From Fructilactobacillus hinvesii (GTDB taxonomy: Bacteria; Bacillota; Bacilli; Lactobacillales; Lactobacillaceae), in NCBI RefSeq assembly GCF_024029435.1, contig NZ_CP097118.1, forward strand, positions 620,001 through 684,000: DNA of 64,000 bases, in the 5' to 3' direction. The position numbers and the translations under genes are program-made. Numbering within the stretch: the first letter of the stretch is position 1; each line of letters opens with the position of its first letter. Below are positions 39,728 through 52,152 of this stretch, in pieces. Below the pieces are notes generated by a model. The model was not told the DNA's origin. It searched no databases and saw only the letters and a list, made by a program, of their open reading frames with translations.

Positions 39728-40824
39728 TGAAACCATTTAATCCCGGAATGACACTGGGAATCATCGGAAAAGGATATCAACTGCAGCAACTAGCGGATGC
39801 CGCGCGCCGCACGGAATTAAAGGTCTTATTGTATCCCAATCCCACGGCCGAAAATCCGCATTCTTTGACGGATGCAGGTCTTTTACACGCCTTTGCCGAG
39901 CAAAGTGACGTCACGACTGCCATTGCAGAGCCAGTTCCGTTATCATCATTGGAAACCATCTCAACTGGATCGGAGTTTCCGCAGGGAACAGAATTGACCG
40001 AAATCAGTCAAGACCGGGCGTTAGAACAAGCTTTTTTTCAATCCCTGAATCTTAACGGGGTGCCGTTTAGCACGGTGATTAACACAAGCGACGTGGAACA
40101 AGGAATTGACACGTTAGGCTTACCAGCCCGGATTATTCCAATTTCAAAGCGGAGCGCCAACCAGCAACCGTTGGATTTGAAGACGAAGGACGACGTGGCC
40201 AAGTTTATCTCCCTTGCCGGACGCGGGAGCTATTTGTTTGTTCCCGACTTGCCGGTTAAACACCATTTGGTTGCCAGCGCTACGAAGAGTGTTCAAGGAA
40301 AAATTGAATCGTTTCCGCTGGTCCAAATCAACCAGCAGGGACGCTCTTTTACCAGCCTCACTGAGGACACCAAGTTAATCTCACCAGAGGTTCAAACGGA
40401 AATCGAAAAGACGATGCAAAAGATTGGAGAAGCACTCCACGTGGTGGGTAATTTTGCGGTATCACTGTTAGTTACCACCACCGATATCTTGTACGTCCAG
40501 GGATTATTACCCGCGCTGGACCTACCAGTGAACGTCTTGCAACGGGGGCTCAACACCACACCAGCGGATCAACATTTGCGAGCCATTCGGGGTTTACCAC
40601 TAACCCCCATTCACCAGTTCCAGTCCGAACGGTGGCTGAGTTTAACGAAGCCCCAACTAGAAGCAGCGCTCGAAGCGCAACGGCAACACCCGGACTGGGA
40701 TTTTGACTTTAGTTATCGGGACGATCATCCAGAAATTCTCGGCGACGTCTGGATTCCCGTCGATGAACCGGCGTTGACCAACGAACGGATTCAACGAGCC
40801 CGGTTACTACCGCATGAAGAATAA
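39727..40824 (+). CDS. PurK-like ATP-grasp protein (divergent)
   Basis: 365 aa. The N-terminus (LGIIGKGYQLQQLADAARR ... LLYPNPTAENPHS) resembles the PurK N-terminal Rossmann-like domain (GIIGGGQLG...), and the middle and C-terminal portions follow the ATP-grasp layout, but typical PurK nucleotide and bicarbonate motifs are weak or absent. It is not in a pur operon; it is coupled to a cell-wall hydrolase and precedes pcrA. It may be a paralogue with a changed substrate or a non-catalytic protein. True N5-carboxyaminoimidazole ribonucleotide synthase activity is doubtful. Confidence 0.6.
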   Translation: MKPFNPGMTLGIIGKGYQLQQLADAARRTELKVLLYPNPTAENPHSLTDAGLLHAFAEQSDVTTAIAEPVPLSSLETISTGSEFPQGTELTEISQDRALEQAFFQSLNLNGVPFSTVINTSDVEQGIDTLGLPARIIPISKRSANQQPLDLKTKDDVAKFISLAGRGSYLFVPDLPVKHHLVASATKSVQGKIESFPLVQINQQGRSFTSLTEDTKLISPEVQTEIEKTMQKIGEALHVVGNFAVSLLVTTTDILYVQGLLPALDLPVNVLQRGLNTTPADQHLRAIRGLPLTPIHQFQSERWLSLTKPQLEAALEAQRQHPDWDFDFSYRDDHPEILGDVWIPVDEPALTNERIQRARLLPHEE

Positions 40825-40838
40825 ATCAGAAAAAAAGG

Positions 40839-40868
40839 AGAGTCAGCAAATCAGCTGGCTCTATTTTT
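40839..40868 (+). terminator. terminator before pcrA
   Basis: AGAGTCAGC (40839-40847) pairs with GCTGGCTCT (40854-40862, one wobble), followed by ATTTTT. Confidence 0.75.
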
Positions 40869-40876
40869 GCTATAAT
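40868..40876 (+). promoter_or_regulatory. extended -10 promoter of the pcrA operon
   Basis: TGCTATAAT combines a TGn extension with a perfect TATAAT (40871-40876). No convincing -35 box is seen because the terminator hairpin occupies that position. Confidence 0.6.
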
Positions 40877-40913
40877 TGAACTACGTATTGAGAAATTTGA
40901 AAGGACGAATCGA

Positions 40914-43175
40914 ATGGCGCGTGCAGACTTGCTACAGAACATGAATGAGAAACAACAAGAAGCCGTCGAACACGTCGATGGCCCGTTGTTAATCATGGCC
41001 GGAGCCGGCAGTGGGAAAACCCGCGTGTTAACCCACCGCATTGCCTATTTAATTGAAGAAAAACACGTTTTGCCTTGGAACATTTTGGCGATCACCTTTA
41101 CGAATAAGGCGGCGCGCGAAATGAAAGATCGGGTTAACCAACTCTTAGAGGTGGGTGGCGACGACGTGTGGGTTTCGACTTTCCACGCGTTAGGGGTTCG
41201 AATCCTGCGCCGTCACATCGAAAAGTTAGGGTATAACCAAGCCTTTTCGATTGCCGGAACTAGTGAACAAAAGACGCTTGTAAAACGAATTTTAGCGGAC
41301 CTTAACCTAGATCCGAAAAAGAACGATCCCAGAGCAATTCTGGGCGCGATTTCCAACGCCAAAAATGATTTGGAAACTCCAGCTGATTACCGCCAAAAGC
41401 ACGACGACGGTAATCCGTTTCACACGGTGGTTGCAGACGTTTACGCGGAATATCAGAAACGTCTGCATGCCAACGACTCGGTCGACTTTGACGATTTAAT
41501 CATGTTGACCATTCAATTGTTGGAACAATTTCCAGATGTTTTAGATTACTACCAACAAAAATTCCGCTACATTCACGTGGACGAATACCAGGATACGAAC
41601 GAAGCCCAGTATCGGTTGGTAACGATGCTTGCCGATAAGTACCATAACCTCTGTGTGGTAGGGGACGCGGACCAGAGTATCTACGGTTGGCGGGGCGCCA
41701 ACATGAACAACATTTTGGACTTTGAAAATGACTATCCAGATGCGCACGTAACCCTCTTGGAACAAAACTACCGGTCGACCAAAACGATTTTAAAGGCCGC
41801 CAACGAAGTGATTCAAAACAACGAGGAACGTAAGGATAAAAACCTGTGGACAGAAAACCAGCAGGGCGACAAGATTACCTACTACCGGGCGCAAAGTGAG
41901 CGGGACGAAACCCAGTACGTGGTGGCTAAAATTAAGGAAGAAATGAAGCAACACCACTACAAGTACAGTGATTTTGCTGTCCTCTACCGGACCAACGCCC
42001 AATCCCGGGTAATCGAAGAAACCTTCCTGAAAGCAAACGTTCCTTACACCATGGTCGGGGGTCACAAGTTCTACGAACGTAAAGAAATCATGGACATCCT
42101 GTCCTACCTGACCTTGGCCGCTAATCCGAATGATTCGCTCAGTTTTGAACGGGTGATTAACGTCCCGAAACGGGGAATTGGGGCCACCAGCTTCCAGAAA
42201 CTTCGTGACTTTGCGGAGGAAAACGGCTGGGGACTCTCCGAAGCCGCCCAAAACGTTGCTTTGGCTACTAACATCTCTACTCGAGCTCGAAACGCGATTG
42301 AGGACTTCGGGGTCACGATGGCGCAATTGCACGGCGAAGTAGCCGACAAATCAGTCACAGAGATTACCGAAACTTTACTAGAAAAAACGGGTTATGTGGC
42401 TAGCCTGCGTCAGGAAAATAACTTGGAAGCTCAGGCGCGTCTCGAAAACATCGAAGAATTTTTGACCGTGACTCAGGACTTTGACGAAAAATTTGATCCG
42501 GATCAGAGTGAAACGGGGAACCGGTTGGTAGACTTCTTAGCCGACCTGGCGCTGGTTTCTGCTCAGGATGACGTCGACGAAACGGCTCCGCAAGTAACCT
42601 TGATGACGTTACACGCTGCTAAGGGACTTGAATTTCCGGTCGTTTTCATGGTCGGAATGGAAGAAAATCTCTTCCCATTGGCTCGCGCTGCGGAGAATCC
42701 CGATGAATTAGAAGAAGAACGTCGTTTAGCGTACGTTGGAATTACGCGTGCTCAACAAAAGTTATACATGACGAACGCTTACGCCCGCATGTTATACGGT
42801 CGGCAACAAAATAACCCCGCGTCGCGCTTTATGGATGAAATTAATGCCGATTTATTAGAAAATGAGATGAGCCAACCCACATCCCCACGAGGACCACGGA
42901 CGCCGTTTGATAGTGATCGGTACCGACGACGGACCGCCGCTGCTACCCAACCAACGTATCAATCCCGGCAACCGGTGGCAAAACCACAGGGAACCGGAGC
43001 CGACCGGCAAAGTTGGCAGGTCGGGGACCAAGTGACCCACAAAGCCTGGGGCACCGGAACAGTCGTGAAGGTCAATGGGACTGGCGAAGACATGGAACTA
43101 GACATTGCGTTTGAGGCGAAGGGAGTTAAACGACTCCTGGCGGCCTTTGCGCCCATTCAAAAAGTAGAACAATAG
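40914..43175 (+). CDS. pcrA: ATP-dependent DNA helicase PcrA (UvrD family)
   Basis: 3'-5' helicase (753 aa) acting in repair and in clearing RecA or blocked replication complexes. Walker A MAGAGSGKTRVL near residues 28-39, VDEYQDTNEAQY (motif II), GDADQSIYGWRGA (III), TLMTLHAAKGLEFPVVF (V) and YVGITRAQQKLY (VI). The C-terminal region (VGDQVTHKAWGTGTVV) is the Tudor-like domain that contacts RNA polymerase. First of a repair/housekeeping operon with ligA. Confidence 0.98.
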   Translation: MARADLLQNMNEKQQEAVEHVDGPLLIMAGAGSGKTRVLTHRIAYLIEEKHVLPWNILAITFTNKAAREMKDRVNQLLEVGGDDVWVSTFHALGVRILRRHIEKLGYNQAFSIAGTSEQKTLVKRILADLNLDPKKNDPRAILGAISNAKNDLETPADYRQKHDDGNPFHTVVADVYAEYQKRLHANDSVDFDDLIMLTIQLLEQFPDVLDYYQQKFRYIHVDEYQDTNEAQYRLVTMLADKYHNLCVVGDADQSIYGWRGANMNNILDFENDYPDAHVTLLEQNYRSTKTILKAANEVIQNNEERKDKNLWTENQQGDKITYYRAQSERDETQYVVAKIKEEMKQHHYKYSDFAVLYRTNAQSRVIEETFLKANVPYTMVGGHKFYERKEIMDILSYLTLAANPNDSLSFERVINVPKRGIGATSFQKLRDFAEENGWGLSEAAQNVALATNISTRARNAIEDFGVTMAQLHGEVADKSVTEITETLLEKTGYVASLRQENNLEAQARLENIEEFLTVTQDFDEKFDPDQSETGNRLVDFLADLALVSAQDDVDETAPQVTLMTLHAAKGLEFPVVFMVGMEENLFPLARAAENPDELEEERRLAYVGITRAQQKLYMTNAYARMLYGRQQNNPASRFMDEINADLLENEMSQPTSPRGPRTPFDSDRYRRRTAAATQPTYQSRQPVAKPQGTGADRQSWQVGDQVTHKAWGTGTVVKVNGTGEDMELDIAFEAKGVKRLLAAFAPIQKVEQ

Positions 43176-45218
<2,043 letters not shown>

Positions 45219-45237
45219 AGAAGAGGAAGGTGCAGTT

Positions 45238-46353
45238 GTGAAGAAAGTCGGCATTGGGATTATGCTGGCAGTCAGTGCGGTCGTACTGGCAGCCTGTGGT
45301 AATCAAAATAAGATGAGCTCTAACAGTGGCTCGACCAAAACCGAATTAACTGGTTCAAACTCCAGTGGAAATTACCAAAGCGTGATCCAGGACGGTCACT
45401 ACCAAACCAGTAAGTCGTCCGGAGTCAACGAACAACAAACGAGTAACCAGTTTAACCTAGAAGGATTTCAACACGGCTTGCTCGACATTTCCAAAAAGGA
45501 ATTCGCCCCGAGCAAGTACGTTTTTCAAGAAGGTCAACAAATCTCAACCGAACAAACCTATAACTGGTTGGGCCGCAAAACCAAGGATAATCCGGATGGG
45601 TTAAACCCCGAACAACCGGACAAAAAGGTGGTGCCAGAATACCTGCAACAAATCGACGAACAGGATTTCTTGCAGCAAACCGGTGGTAAGCTCCAGCTAA
45701 AGGGAATGACGATTGGTTTAGGCTTGAATTCAGTGTACTATTACACTAAGGAAAAGTACGGAGCACAATATTCCAAGAAACTGACTGACGACGAGATTGA
45801 AGCCAAAGGAAAAGAAATGGCCAACGAAATCTTGAAACGGATGCGCGAGAAACCGGAAACCAAGGACATTCCGATTGTGATTGCCCTGTACAAGGCCGCT
45901 CCGGATGACAGCTTGGTCGGCGGGAACTTCTTTGCTTACTCCATGAACCGCGCTGGCTCGAAGACCGTTGATACTTGGAATAAGATTGACCAAAAGAACT
46001 ACGTCTTTCCAACGGCCGGGAACGAAAAGGTACCAAACGCCAACGACGAGTCCGCTTTTGAACAATTCAAAAACAAGGCGCAGAGTTACTTCCCGAATCT
46101 GAGTGGGGTCACAGCCCAAGCACAATACACGGACGGGACCTTGACCGGGATGCACGTGAACATCACGACCCAGTTCTACAGCTACACGGAAATTAACAGT
46201 TTCACCCAGTACCTGCAGACGGCCGCCCAGAAGTACTTACCTCGCAACGTGCCGATTGAAATCACGGTCGGTTCCACGAATGGGGTCCAAAGTTACCTAA
46301 ACCGAGATCGGGATGCCCGGAAGTTTACCACGCATGTATTTAACAACTATTAG
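45238..46353 (+). CDS. camS: CamS family sex-pheromone lipoprotein
   Basis: Secreted lipoprotein (371 aa) with a lipobox LAAC (Cys20) after a short signal peptide. Homologues release a peptide from the signal sequence that acts as a plasmid pheromone in enterococci and staphylococci; the mature protein's role is not known. The body matches CamS throughout (FQHGLLDISKKEF ... LNRDRDARKF). GTG start. Always found with pcrA-ligA and gat genes in related Firmicutes. Confidence 0.92.
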   Translation: MKKVGIGIMLAVSAVVLAACGNQNKMSSNSGSTKTELTGSNSSGNYQSVIQDGHYQTSKSSGVNEQQTSNQFNLEGFQHGLLDISKKEFAPSKYVFQEGQQISTEQTYNWLGRKTKDNPDGLNPEQPDKKVVPEYLQQIDEQDFLQQTGGKLQLKGMTIGLGLNSVYYYTKEKYGAQYSKKLTDDEIEAKGKEMANEILKRMREKPETKDIPIVIALYKAAPDDSLVGGNFFAYSMNRAGSKTVDTWNKIDQKNYVFPTAGNEKVPNANDESAFEQFKNKAQSYFPNLSGVTAQAQYTDGTLTGMHVNITTQFYSYTEINSFTQYLQTAAQKYLPRNVPIEITVGSTNGVQSYLNRDRDARKFTTHVFNNY

Positions 46354-46377
46354 GAAATCAGGTAAGGAGGAAGTTTG

Positions 46378-46686
46378 ATGAGTGAAAAAGTAGATCAAGC
46401 CCGGACCCAACACATTGCCGGGTTAGCCAAGCTGAAAATTGCTGACGCAGAACTCGATCAGTTTACGGAACAGTTAAACGACATGCTCGACATGTTGGAT
46501 CAACTAGGAACGGTGGATACGGAAGGGGTCGAACCGACCTACTCTGTAACCGACCAAATCAACGTGATGCGGCCTGACGTTGCGAATAACTGGGGCGAAC
46601 GCGAGGCCTTGTTACGCAACGCTCCGGAATCCGTCGATGGTTTGATTCGGGTTCCAACGATTATTGACGAAAGCGAGGACGAATAA
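46378..46686 (+). CDS. gatC: aspartyl/glutamyl-tRNA amidotransferase subunit C
   Basis: Small wrapper subunit (102 aa) that stabilises the GatA-GatB interface. [19 protein letters not shown] and the C-terminal [17 protein letters not shown] are typical. AAGGAGG precedes ATG 46378; an in-frame TTG one codon upstream is ignored. Overlaps gatA by one base. Confidence 0.95.
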   Translation: MSEKVDQARTQHIAGLAKLKIADAELDQFTEQLNDMLDMLDQLGTVDTEGVEPTYSVTDQINVMRPDVANNWGEREALLRNAPESVDGLIRVPTIIDESEDE

Positions 46687-48143
46687 TGAACTATTTTGAC
46701 CGTGATTTAGAGTCCGTCCACCAAATGTTGGTCGACGGCGAAACAACGTCCGTGGAACTAACCAAGCAAACGTTGGCTAACATTGATGCCCACGAAGCGG
46801 ATCTGCAAGCTTACCTCGCTATGAACGACGAGGCCTTAGCACAAGCAGAAAAAATTGATGCGGCTGGGATTGATCCTGACAACGTGCTTTCTGGGGTACC
46901 AGTGGCCATTAAGGATAACCTGGTGACGACCAACATGCCTACGACGGCAGCTTCCAAGATGCTGGAAAACTTCCACTCCCTCTTTAACGCCACGGTAGTC
47001 GAAAAGCTGCAAGCTGCTGGCGCTGTGATTGTCGGCAAGACTAACCTCGATGAATTCGCCATGGGAAGTTCAACTGAAAAATCAGCCTACAAGACCACGC
47101 GCAATCCGTGGGATCTCAACACGGTGCCCGGTGGTTCGTCTGGTGGTTCAGCTACGACCGTTGCGGCCGGCGAAGTTCCTGCTAGCTTGGGATCCGATAC
47201 CGGTGGTTCGATTCGGCAACCCGCTTCCTTTACCGGAGTGGTTGGAATGAAACCTACCTACGGACGAGTTTCGCGGTGGGGATTAATCGCATTTGGATCT
47301 AGTTTTGACCAAATTGGACCGTTCACGCGGACGGTCAAGGACAACGCCTACCTCTTAAATACGATTGCCGGTCACGACGATCACGATGCCACTTCCTCTG
47401 ACAAAGAGGTACCAGACTTTACAGCCAACCTTGATCAAGGAGTGAAGGGCATGCGGATCGCGCTACCCAAGGAATACCTGAGCGATGGTATTGATGACGC
47501 CGTGAAAGACGCCATTCAAGCCGCTGCCAAAAAGTACGAAGAACTAGGCGCTACGATTGACGAAGTTTCCTTACCACATGCCAAGTATGGTGTGATGGCT
47601 TACTACGCCTTGGCTTCTTCAGAAGCTTCTTCTAACTTGGAACGGTTTGACGGGATTCGCTACGGTTACCGTGCTGAAGATCCGAAGAACCTGGAAGACC
47701 TCTACGTGAAAACCCGTTCGACGGGCTTTGGGGACGAAGTGAAGCGTCGGATCATGCTGGGAACCTTTGCGCTCTCCGCTGGTTCGTTTGACAAGTACTT
47801 CAAGAAGGCCGCTCAAATTCGGACGTTGATCATCGAAGATTTCCAAAAGGTGTTCCAAGATCACGACCTGATTATGGGACCTACAGCACCAACGACGGCT
47901 TTTGCAGTCGGCACTGAAAGTACCGACCCAACCGAAATGTACATGAACGACGTGATGACGATTCCCGTGAACCTGGCTGGGCTCCCCGGAATGTCCTTAC
48001 CCGCTGGCTTTAGCAACGGTCTCCCAATTGGAATGCAATTAATTGGAAAACCCTTCGCCGAAAGCACGATTTACCAAGCGGGGCACGCCTTTGAACAAAA
48101 CACTGATTTTCACAAGCAAACCCCACAGTTGGGAGGTAAATAA
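46686..48143 (+). CDS. gatA: aspartyl/glutamyl-tRNA amidotransferase subunit A
   Basis: Amidase subunit (485 aa) that releases ammonia from glutamine. Ser-cisSer-Lys triad: K76 in VAIKDNL, S151 in [10 protein letters not shown]175 in DTGGSIRQP. Together with GatBC it converts misacylated Glu-tRNA(Gln), and Asp-tRNA(Asn) if needed, to the correct amide. Confidence 0.98.
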   Translation: MNYFDRDLESVHQMLVDGETTSVELTKQTLANIDAHEADLQAYLAMNDEALAQAEKIDAAGIDPDNVLSGVPVAIKDNLVTTNMPTTAASKMLENFHSLFNATVVEKLQAAGAVIVGKTNLDEFAMGSSTEKSAYKTTRNPWDLNTVPGGSSGGSATTVAAGEVPASLGSDTGGSIRQPASFTGVVGMKPTYGRVSRWGLIAFGSSFDQIGPFTRTVKDNAYLLNTIAGHDDHDATSSDKEVPDFTANLDQGVKGMRIALPKEYLSDGIDDAVKDAIQAAAKKYEELGATIDEVSLPHAKYGVMAYYALASSEASSNLERFDGIRYGYRAEDPKNLEDLYVKTRSTGFGDEVKRRIMLGTFALSAGSFDKYFKKAAQIRTLIIEDFQKVFQDHDLIMGPTAPTTAFAVGTESTDPTEMYMNDVMTIPVNLAGLPGMSLPAGFSNGLPIGMQLIGKPFAESTIYQAGHAFEQNTDFHKQTPQLGGK

Positions 48144-48145
48144 GG

Positions 48146-49570
48146 ATGAACTTTGAAACAACAATTGGACTAGAAGTCCACGTGGAATTAAAGACCAAGT
48201 CGAAGATTTTCAGTCCTTCACCAGTCAGCTACGGAGCAGAAGCCAACGAAAATACCAACGTGATTGATTGGGGTTACCCAGGAACTTTACCTCGGGTGAA
48301 TAAACAAGTGATTGCCAACGGAATTACGGCTGCTTTAGCCCTGCACGCTGACATCGAAAAGCACCCTCACTTTGACCGGAAGAACTACTTCTATCCCGAT
48401 AACCCCAAAGGCTACCAGGTCACGGAAAACGACACTCCGGCCGCTACCAACGGTTGGATTGAAGTTCAGACCGCTGACGGTGGGACCAAGAAAATTGGGA
48501 TCGAAGAGATGCACGTCGAAGAAGATGCCGGGAAAAATACCCACGGAAACAAGTATTCCTACGTGGACTTGAACCGGCAAGGGACGCCGTTGATTGAAAT
48601 TGTGTCGAAGCCTGAAATGACGACGCCGCAAGAAGCTTACGACTACCTTGAAGGGCTCCGCGAACGGATCCAGTTTACCGGGATTTCCGACGTGCGGATG
48701 GAAGAAGGTTCGATGCGGGTGGACTGTAACATCTCGATTCGACCAGTTGGTAGTGACAAACTCGGCCAAAAGATCGAGTTGAAAAACTTGAACTCATTTA
48801 ACTACGTCCGCAAAGCATTGGCCTACGAAGAACAACGTCAGGCGCAAGTGATTATGGCCGGAGGGACGATTGGCGCTGAAACCCGTCGTTTCGACGAATT
48901 AACCGGGAAAACTTACCTGATGCGGGTGAAGGAAGGAAAGGACGATTACCGTTACTTCCCAGAACCAGACCTGCCTAGTTTGGACATTTCGGATGCTTGG
49001 ATTGACGAATTACGCGCCTCCTTACCAGAAATGCCGGGGAAACGGCGCGCTCGCTACGTCAACGAACTCGGCTTGACCGACTACGACGCCATGGTCTTAA
49101 CCCAGACCAAGGAAATGTCTGACTTTTTTGACCGATTGATTGAACTGGGTAGCGATCCGAAGATGGCTTCAAACTACCTGCAAGGGGACGTGAACGCCTA
49201 CTTGAACGACCAACAAGTGAAGTTGGAAGATACTAAGATTACGCCGGAAGCTTTGGCCGCCATGATTAAGATGTTGATGGACGAAACCATTTCCACTAAA
49301 ATGGCGAAGAAGGTCTTTAAGGCCATCACTAAGGGTGAAGATCCCGAAGCCTTCGTGAAGGAAAAGGGCTTAATCCAACTTTCTGATCCAGCCGAATTGA
49401 AACCAATCGTGGACGACGTTTTAGCTAACAATCCGCAATCAATCGAAGACTTCCACAACGGGAAGGACCGGGCGGTTGGTTTCTTAGTGGGTCAAATCAT
49501 GAAACGGACCCAAGGAAAGGCTAACCCGAAGATTGTGAACCAAATCCTGATGCAAGCACTAAACCAATAG
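48146..49570 (+). CDS. gatB: aspartyl/glutamyl-tRNA amidotransferase subunit B
   Basis: tRNA-binding kinase-like subunit (474 aa) that activates the misacylated carboxylate. [28 protein letters not shown] and the C-terminal YqeY-like helical domain ending [14 protein letters not shown]. Two bp after gatA. Confidence 0.98.
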   Translation: MNFETTIGLEVHVELKTKSKIFSPSPVSYGAEANENTNVIDWGYPGTLPRVNKQVIANGITAALALHADIEKHPHFDRKNYFYPDNPKGYQVTENDTPAATNGWIEVQTADGGTKKIGIEEMHVEEDAGKNTHGNKYSYVDLNRQGTPLIEIVSKPEMTTPQEAYDYLEGLRERIQFTGISDVRMEEGSMRVDCNISIRPVGSDKLGQKIELKNLNSFNYVRKALAYEEQRQAQVIMAGGTIGAETRRFDELTGKTYLMRVKEGKDDYRYFPEPDLPSLDISDAWIDELRASLPEMPGKRRARYVNELGLTDYDAMVLTQTKEMSDFFDRLIELGSDPKMASNYLQGDVNAYLNDQQVKLEDTKITPEALAAMIKMLMDETISTKMAKKVFKAITKGEDPEAFVKEKGLIQLSDPAELKPIVDDVLANNPQSIEDFHNGKDRAVGFLVGQIMKRTQGKANPKIVNQILMQALNQ

Positions 49571-49586
49571 AAAGCGGTGGCACCAC

Positions 49587-50534
49587 ATGCGAAAACGAGC
49601 ACGCGTAATTTATAACCCAACCTCTGGACGAGAAACGCTGAAATCCAAGTTGGTCGATATTTTAGACGTTTTGGAACGGGGTGGCTACGAAACCAGTGCC
49701 TACGCTACAACCCCCCAGGAAAATTCAGCTCGTGATGAGGCTACTCGGGTCGCTCGGGAAGGTTTTGATTTGGTGGTGGCTGCTGGTGGTGACGGTACGA
49801 TTAACCAGGTGATTAACGGGATTGCACCATTGGGCCACCGGCCGAAGCTTGGGATTATCCCGGCCGGAACGACCAACGACTTTGCCCGGGCGCTTGGAAT
49901 TCCACGGGATGACCTAGTTGAAGCTGCGCGGGTAATGACACGAGGAAAGTTACTGCCGATGGACGTTGGCAAGGCTAGCAACGATGAGATGACGCAGTAC
50001 TTCATCAACATCGCTGCCGGTGGCCGGTTAACCGAACTTACCTACGACGTGCCGTCCGACTTAAAGACTGTCTTTGGCTACATTGCCTACCTGGTGAAGG
50101 CCGTGGAAATGTTACCGCAGGCGCGTCCGATTGACATGAAGGTGACGTACGATGGCGGTCATTACGAAGGGAAGGCGTCGATGTTCTTCCTGGCGATGAC
50201 CAACTCGGTCGGTGGGTTTGAACAGGCAGTGCCGAATGCGTCACTTAACGACGGAAACTTCACCATGATTATCGTGAAGACTGGGAACATGATGGAGATT
50301 CTGCAGCTGTTGACCAAGGCTCTGAACGGTGGTCGGCACGTAAATGATTCGCGAATTATTTACAAGAAAACGCGGAACTTTACGGTGGCCCAAACGGATA
50401 CCAAACGCCCGATGCCCATCAATCTGGATGGGGAATACGGGGGTAGTGCGCCGATGCAGTTTGAAAATCTGAAGGAACACTTGTCGATTTTTTCAAACTT
50501 ACCGAAGCAACAATCGCAACAACTATTAGAATAA
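49587..50534 (+). CDS. dagK: diacylglycerol kinase-like lipid kinase (DagK/YegS family)
   Basis: Soluble/peripheral lipid kinase (315 aa) that returns diacylglycerol to phosphatidic acid; DgkB homologues recycle diacylglycerol from lipoteichoic acid synthesis. NPTSGRE near the N-terminus and the nucleotide motif AAGGDGTINQVINGI with PAGTTNDFARALGI. It ends the pcrA-ligA-camS-gatCAB operon and is followed by a terminator. Confidence 0.9.
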   Translation: MRKRARVIYNPTSGRETLKSKLVDILDVLERGGYETSAYATTPQENSARDEATRVAREGFDLVVAAGGDGTINQVINGIAPLGHRPKLGIIPAGTTNDFARALGIPRDDLVEAARVMTRGKLLPMDVGKASNDEMTQYFINIAAGGRLTELTYDVPSDLKTVFGYIAYLVKAVEMLPQARPIDMKVTYDGGHYEGKASMFFLAMTNSVGGFEQAVPNASLNDGNFTMIIVKTGNMMEILQLLTKALNGGRHVNDSRIIYKKTRNFTVAQTDTKRPMPINLDGEYGGSAPMQFENLKEHLSIFSNLPKQQSQQLLE

Positions 50535-50537
50535 ACT

Positions 50538-50576
50538 AAAAAAGTTTTGTCGTGATCGGCGGCAAAACTTTTTGTT
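50538..50576 (+). terminator. terminator after dagK
   Basis: AAAAAGTTTTG pairs with CAAAACTTTTT around a 13-nt loop. Confidence 0.88.
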
Positions 50577-50587
50577 AAGGAGTAAGA

Positions 50588-51967
50588 ATGAGCAAAAATA
50601 AACAAGCACCAGTAACGAAAAACGAAACGCTCGACGTGGACGTGACCGACCTAACTTACGAAGGAATGGGTGTGGCCAAGGTTGACGGTGGTTATCCGCT
50701 GTTCATTGAAGATGCGCTACCGGGCGAACAGGTTACAGCAAAGGTGATTAAGGTGAAGAAGAACTTTGCCTTTGCCAAGTTGCTGAAGGTTAACCAATCT
50801 AGTCCGGACCGGGTCGCCATCGTGAACAAAAAGCTAACGCAATCGGGAATTGCTCCGTTGCAACACCTGAGTTACGACAAGCAACTGGAGTTTAAGCAAC
50901 ACCAGATTGCCGAATTGTTCCAAAAGGCCCACCTGGATCAGGTCCAGGTAGCGCCCACGATTGGGATGGAGCATCCGGTCCAGTATCGTAACAAGGCCCA
51001 GATTCCGGTCCGGGAACTGCACGGACAACTGGAAACTGGATTTTACCGGCGGCATAGTCATGATTTGATTCCAATTGAAGACTTCTACATTCAAGATCCA
51101 GCGATTGATGATGCGATTGTGAAGGTTCGGGACGTGTTACGAGAATTTCAGCTTCCGGCCTACAACGAAACCACGCACCAGGGACTGATTCGCAACATCA
51201 TGGTGCGCTACGGGAAGTACAGCCACGAACTGATGGTGGTGCTGGTGATTAACGACCGGCATTTACCACGGGCAGCAGAAATTACGGAAGCAATTGAATC
51301 AGCGTTGCCCAACTTGGATAGCCTCGTGGTTAACGTGAACCAGAGTACGGGGAACCGGTTACTGGGGGATAAAAGCATGGTGCTGGCCGGCAAAGACTAC
51401 ATCATGGACCAACTGTTAGGCACGAAGTTCTTAATTTCACCACTGTCGTTTTACCAGGTTAACCCGGTGCAGACGGAAAAACTGTACTCGTTAGCAATTG
51501 AAAAGGCCCAGTTGACTAAGGATGACATCGTGATCGATGCCTACTGTGGAATTGGAACAATTTCACTGGCAATGGCGCCGCAAGGTAAGCACGTTTACGG
51601 AGTCGACGTGGTCAAGGAAGCGATTCAGGACGCGCGGACGAACGCCAAGTTGAACCACATTGAAAACGCAACTTTTGTCACTGGGAAGGCCGAAGACCAG
51701 ATGCAGAAGTGGGAAGTGGAAGGAATTAAACCAAACGTAATTGTGGTGGATCCGCCCCGTAAAGGTCTTGATGCCAGCTTCATTGAGAGTGCCTTGAAGA
51801 TGAGGCCAGAACGACTGGTGTACGTTTCCTGTAATCCAGCCACACTGGTGCGGGACGCGCAACTGTTGCTTGATGGTGGTTACACGATTGATCAGCCGGT
51901 GCAACCGGTGGACCAGTTCCCGCAGACGCCACATGTGGAAAGTGTGACGGTGTTTACTAAAAAATAG
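50588..51967 (+). CDS. rlmD: 23S rRNA (uracil-C5)-methyltransferase, RlmD/RumA family
   Basis: SAM-dependent methylation of a 23S rRNA uracil (459 aa). N-terminal TRAM domain (VDVTDLTYEGMGVAK ... DALPGEQVTAKVIK), SAM motif DAYCGIGTISLAMA, VDPPRKGLD, and the catalytic cysteine C415 in YVSCNPATL. The four-cysteine iron-sulfur site of enteric RumA is not apparent. Whether it modifies U747, U1939 or both cannot be told from sequence. A decayed relative lies 2 kb downstream at 54014-54124. Confidence 0.92.
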   Translation: MSKNKQAPVTKNETLDVDVTDLTYEGMGVAKVDGGYPLFIEDALPGEQVTAKVIKVKKNFAFAKLLKVNQSSPDRVAIVNKKLTQSGIAPLQHLSYDKQLEFKQHQIAELFQKAHLDQVQVAPTIGMEHPVQYRNKAQIPVRELHGQLETGFYRRHSHDLIPIEDFYIQDPAIDDAIVKVRDVLREFQLPAYNETTHQGLIRNIMVRYGKYSHELMVVLVINDRHLPRAAEITEAIESALPNLDSLVVNVNQSTGNRLLGDKSMVLAGKDYIMDQLLGTKFLISPLSFYQVNPVQTEKLYSLAIEKAQLTKDDIVIDAYCGIGTISLAMAPQGKHVYGVDVVKEAIQDARTNAKLNHIENATFVTGKAEDQMQKWEVEGIKPNVIVVDPPRKGLDASFIESALKMRPERLVYVSCNPATLVRDAQLLLDGGYTIDQPVQPVDQFPQTPHVESVTVFTKK

Positions 51968-52146
51968 GATAAATATTTAAGTGATTAAGATTAATTTATT
52001 TATTTTTAGGCAATTAAATTTAATTTTGGAGGATTTATTTCGATATTTAATTGAATTAGATCCTTTTTTGTTATGATATAGATTAAGTTAGATAAATAGT
52101 TTATATATCTTTAAAAAGAGACATTACTAAAATGCTATGTTATAAT
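51968..52146 (+). other. AT-rich intergenic region with two tandem promoter-like boxes
   Basis: No gene. It marks the abrupt change from core to AT-rich composition after rlmD. Promoter-like elements: TTGAAT (52051-52056) with TATGAT (52072-52077, short 15-nt spacing, TGn extension), and an extended -10 TATGTTATAAT ending at 52146. The second would start a transcript near 52153. Confidence 0.5.
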
Positions 52147-52152
52147 TAACCT

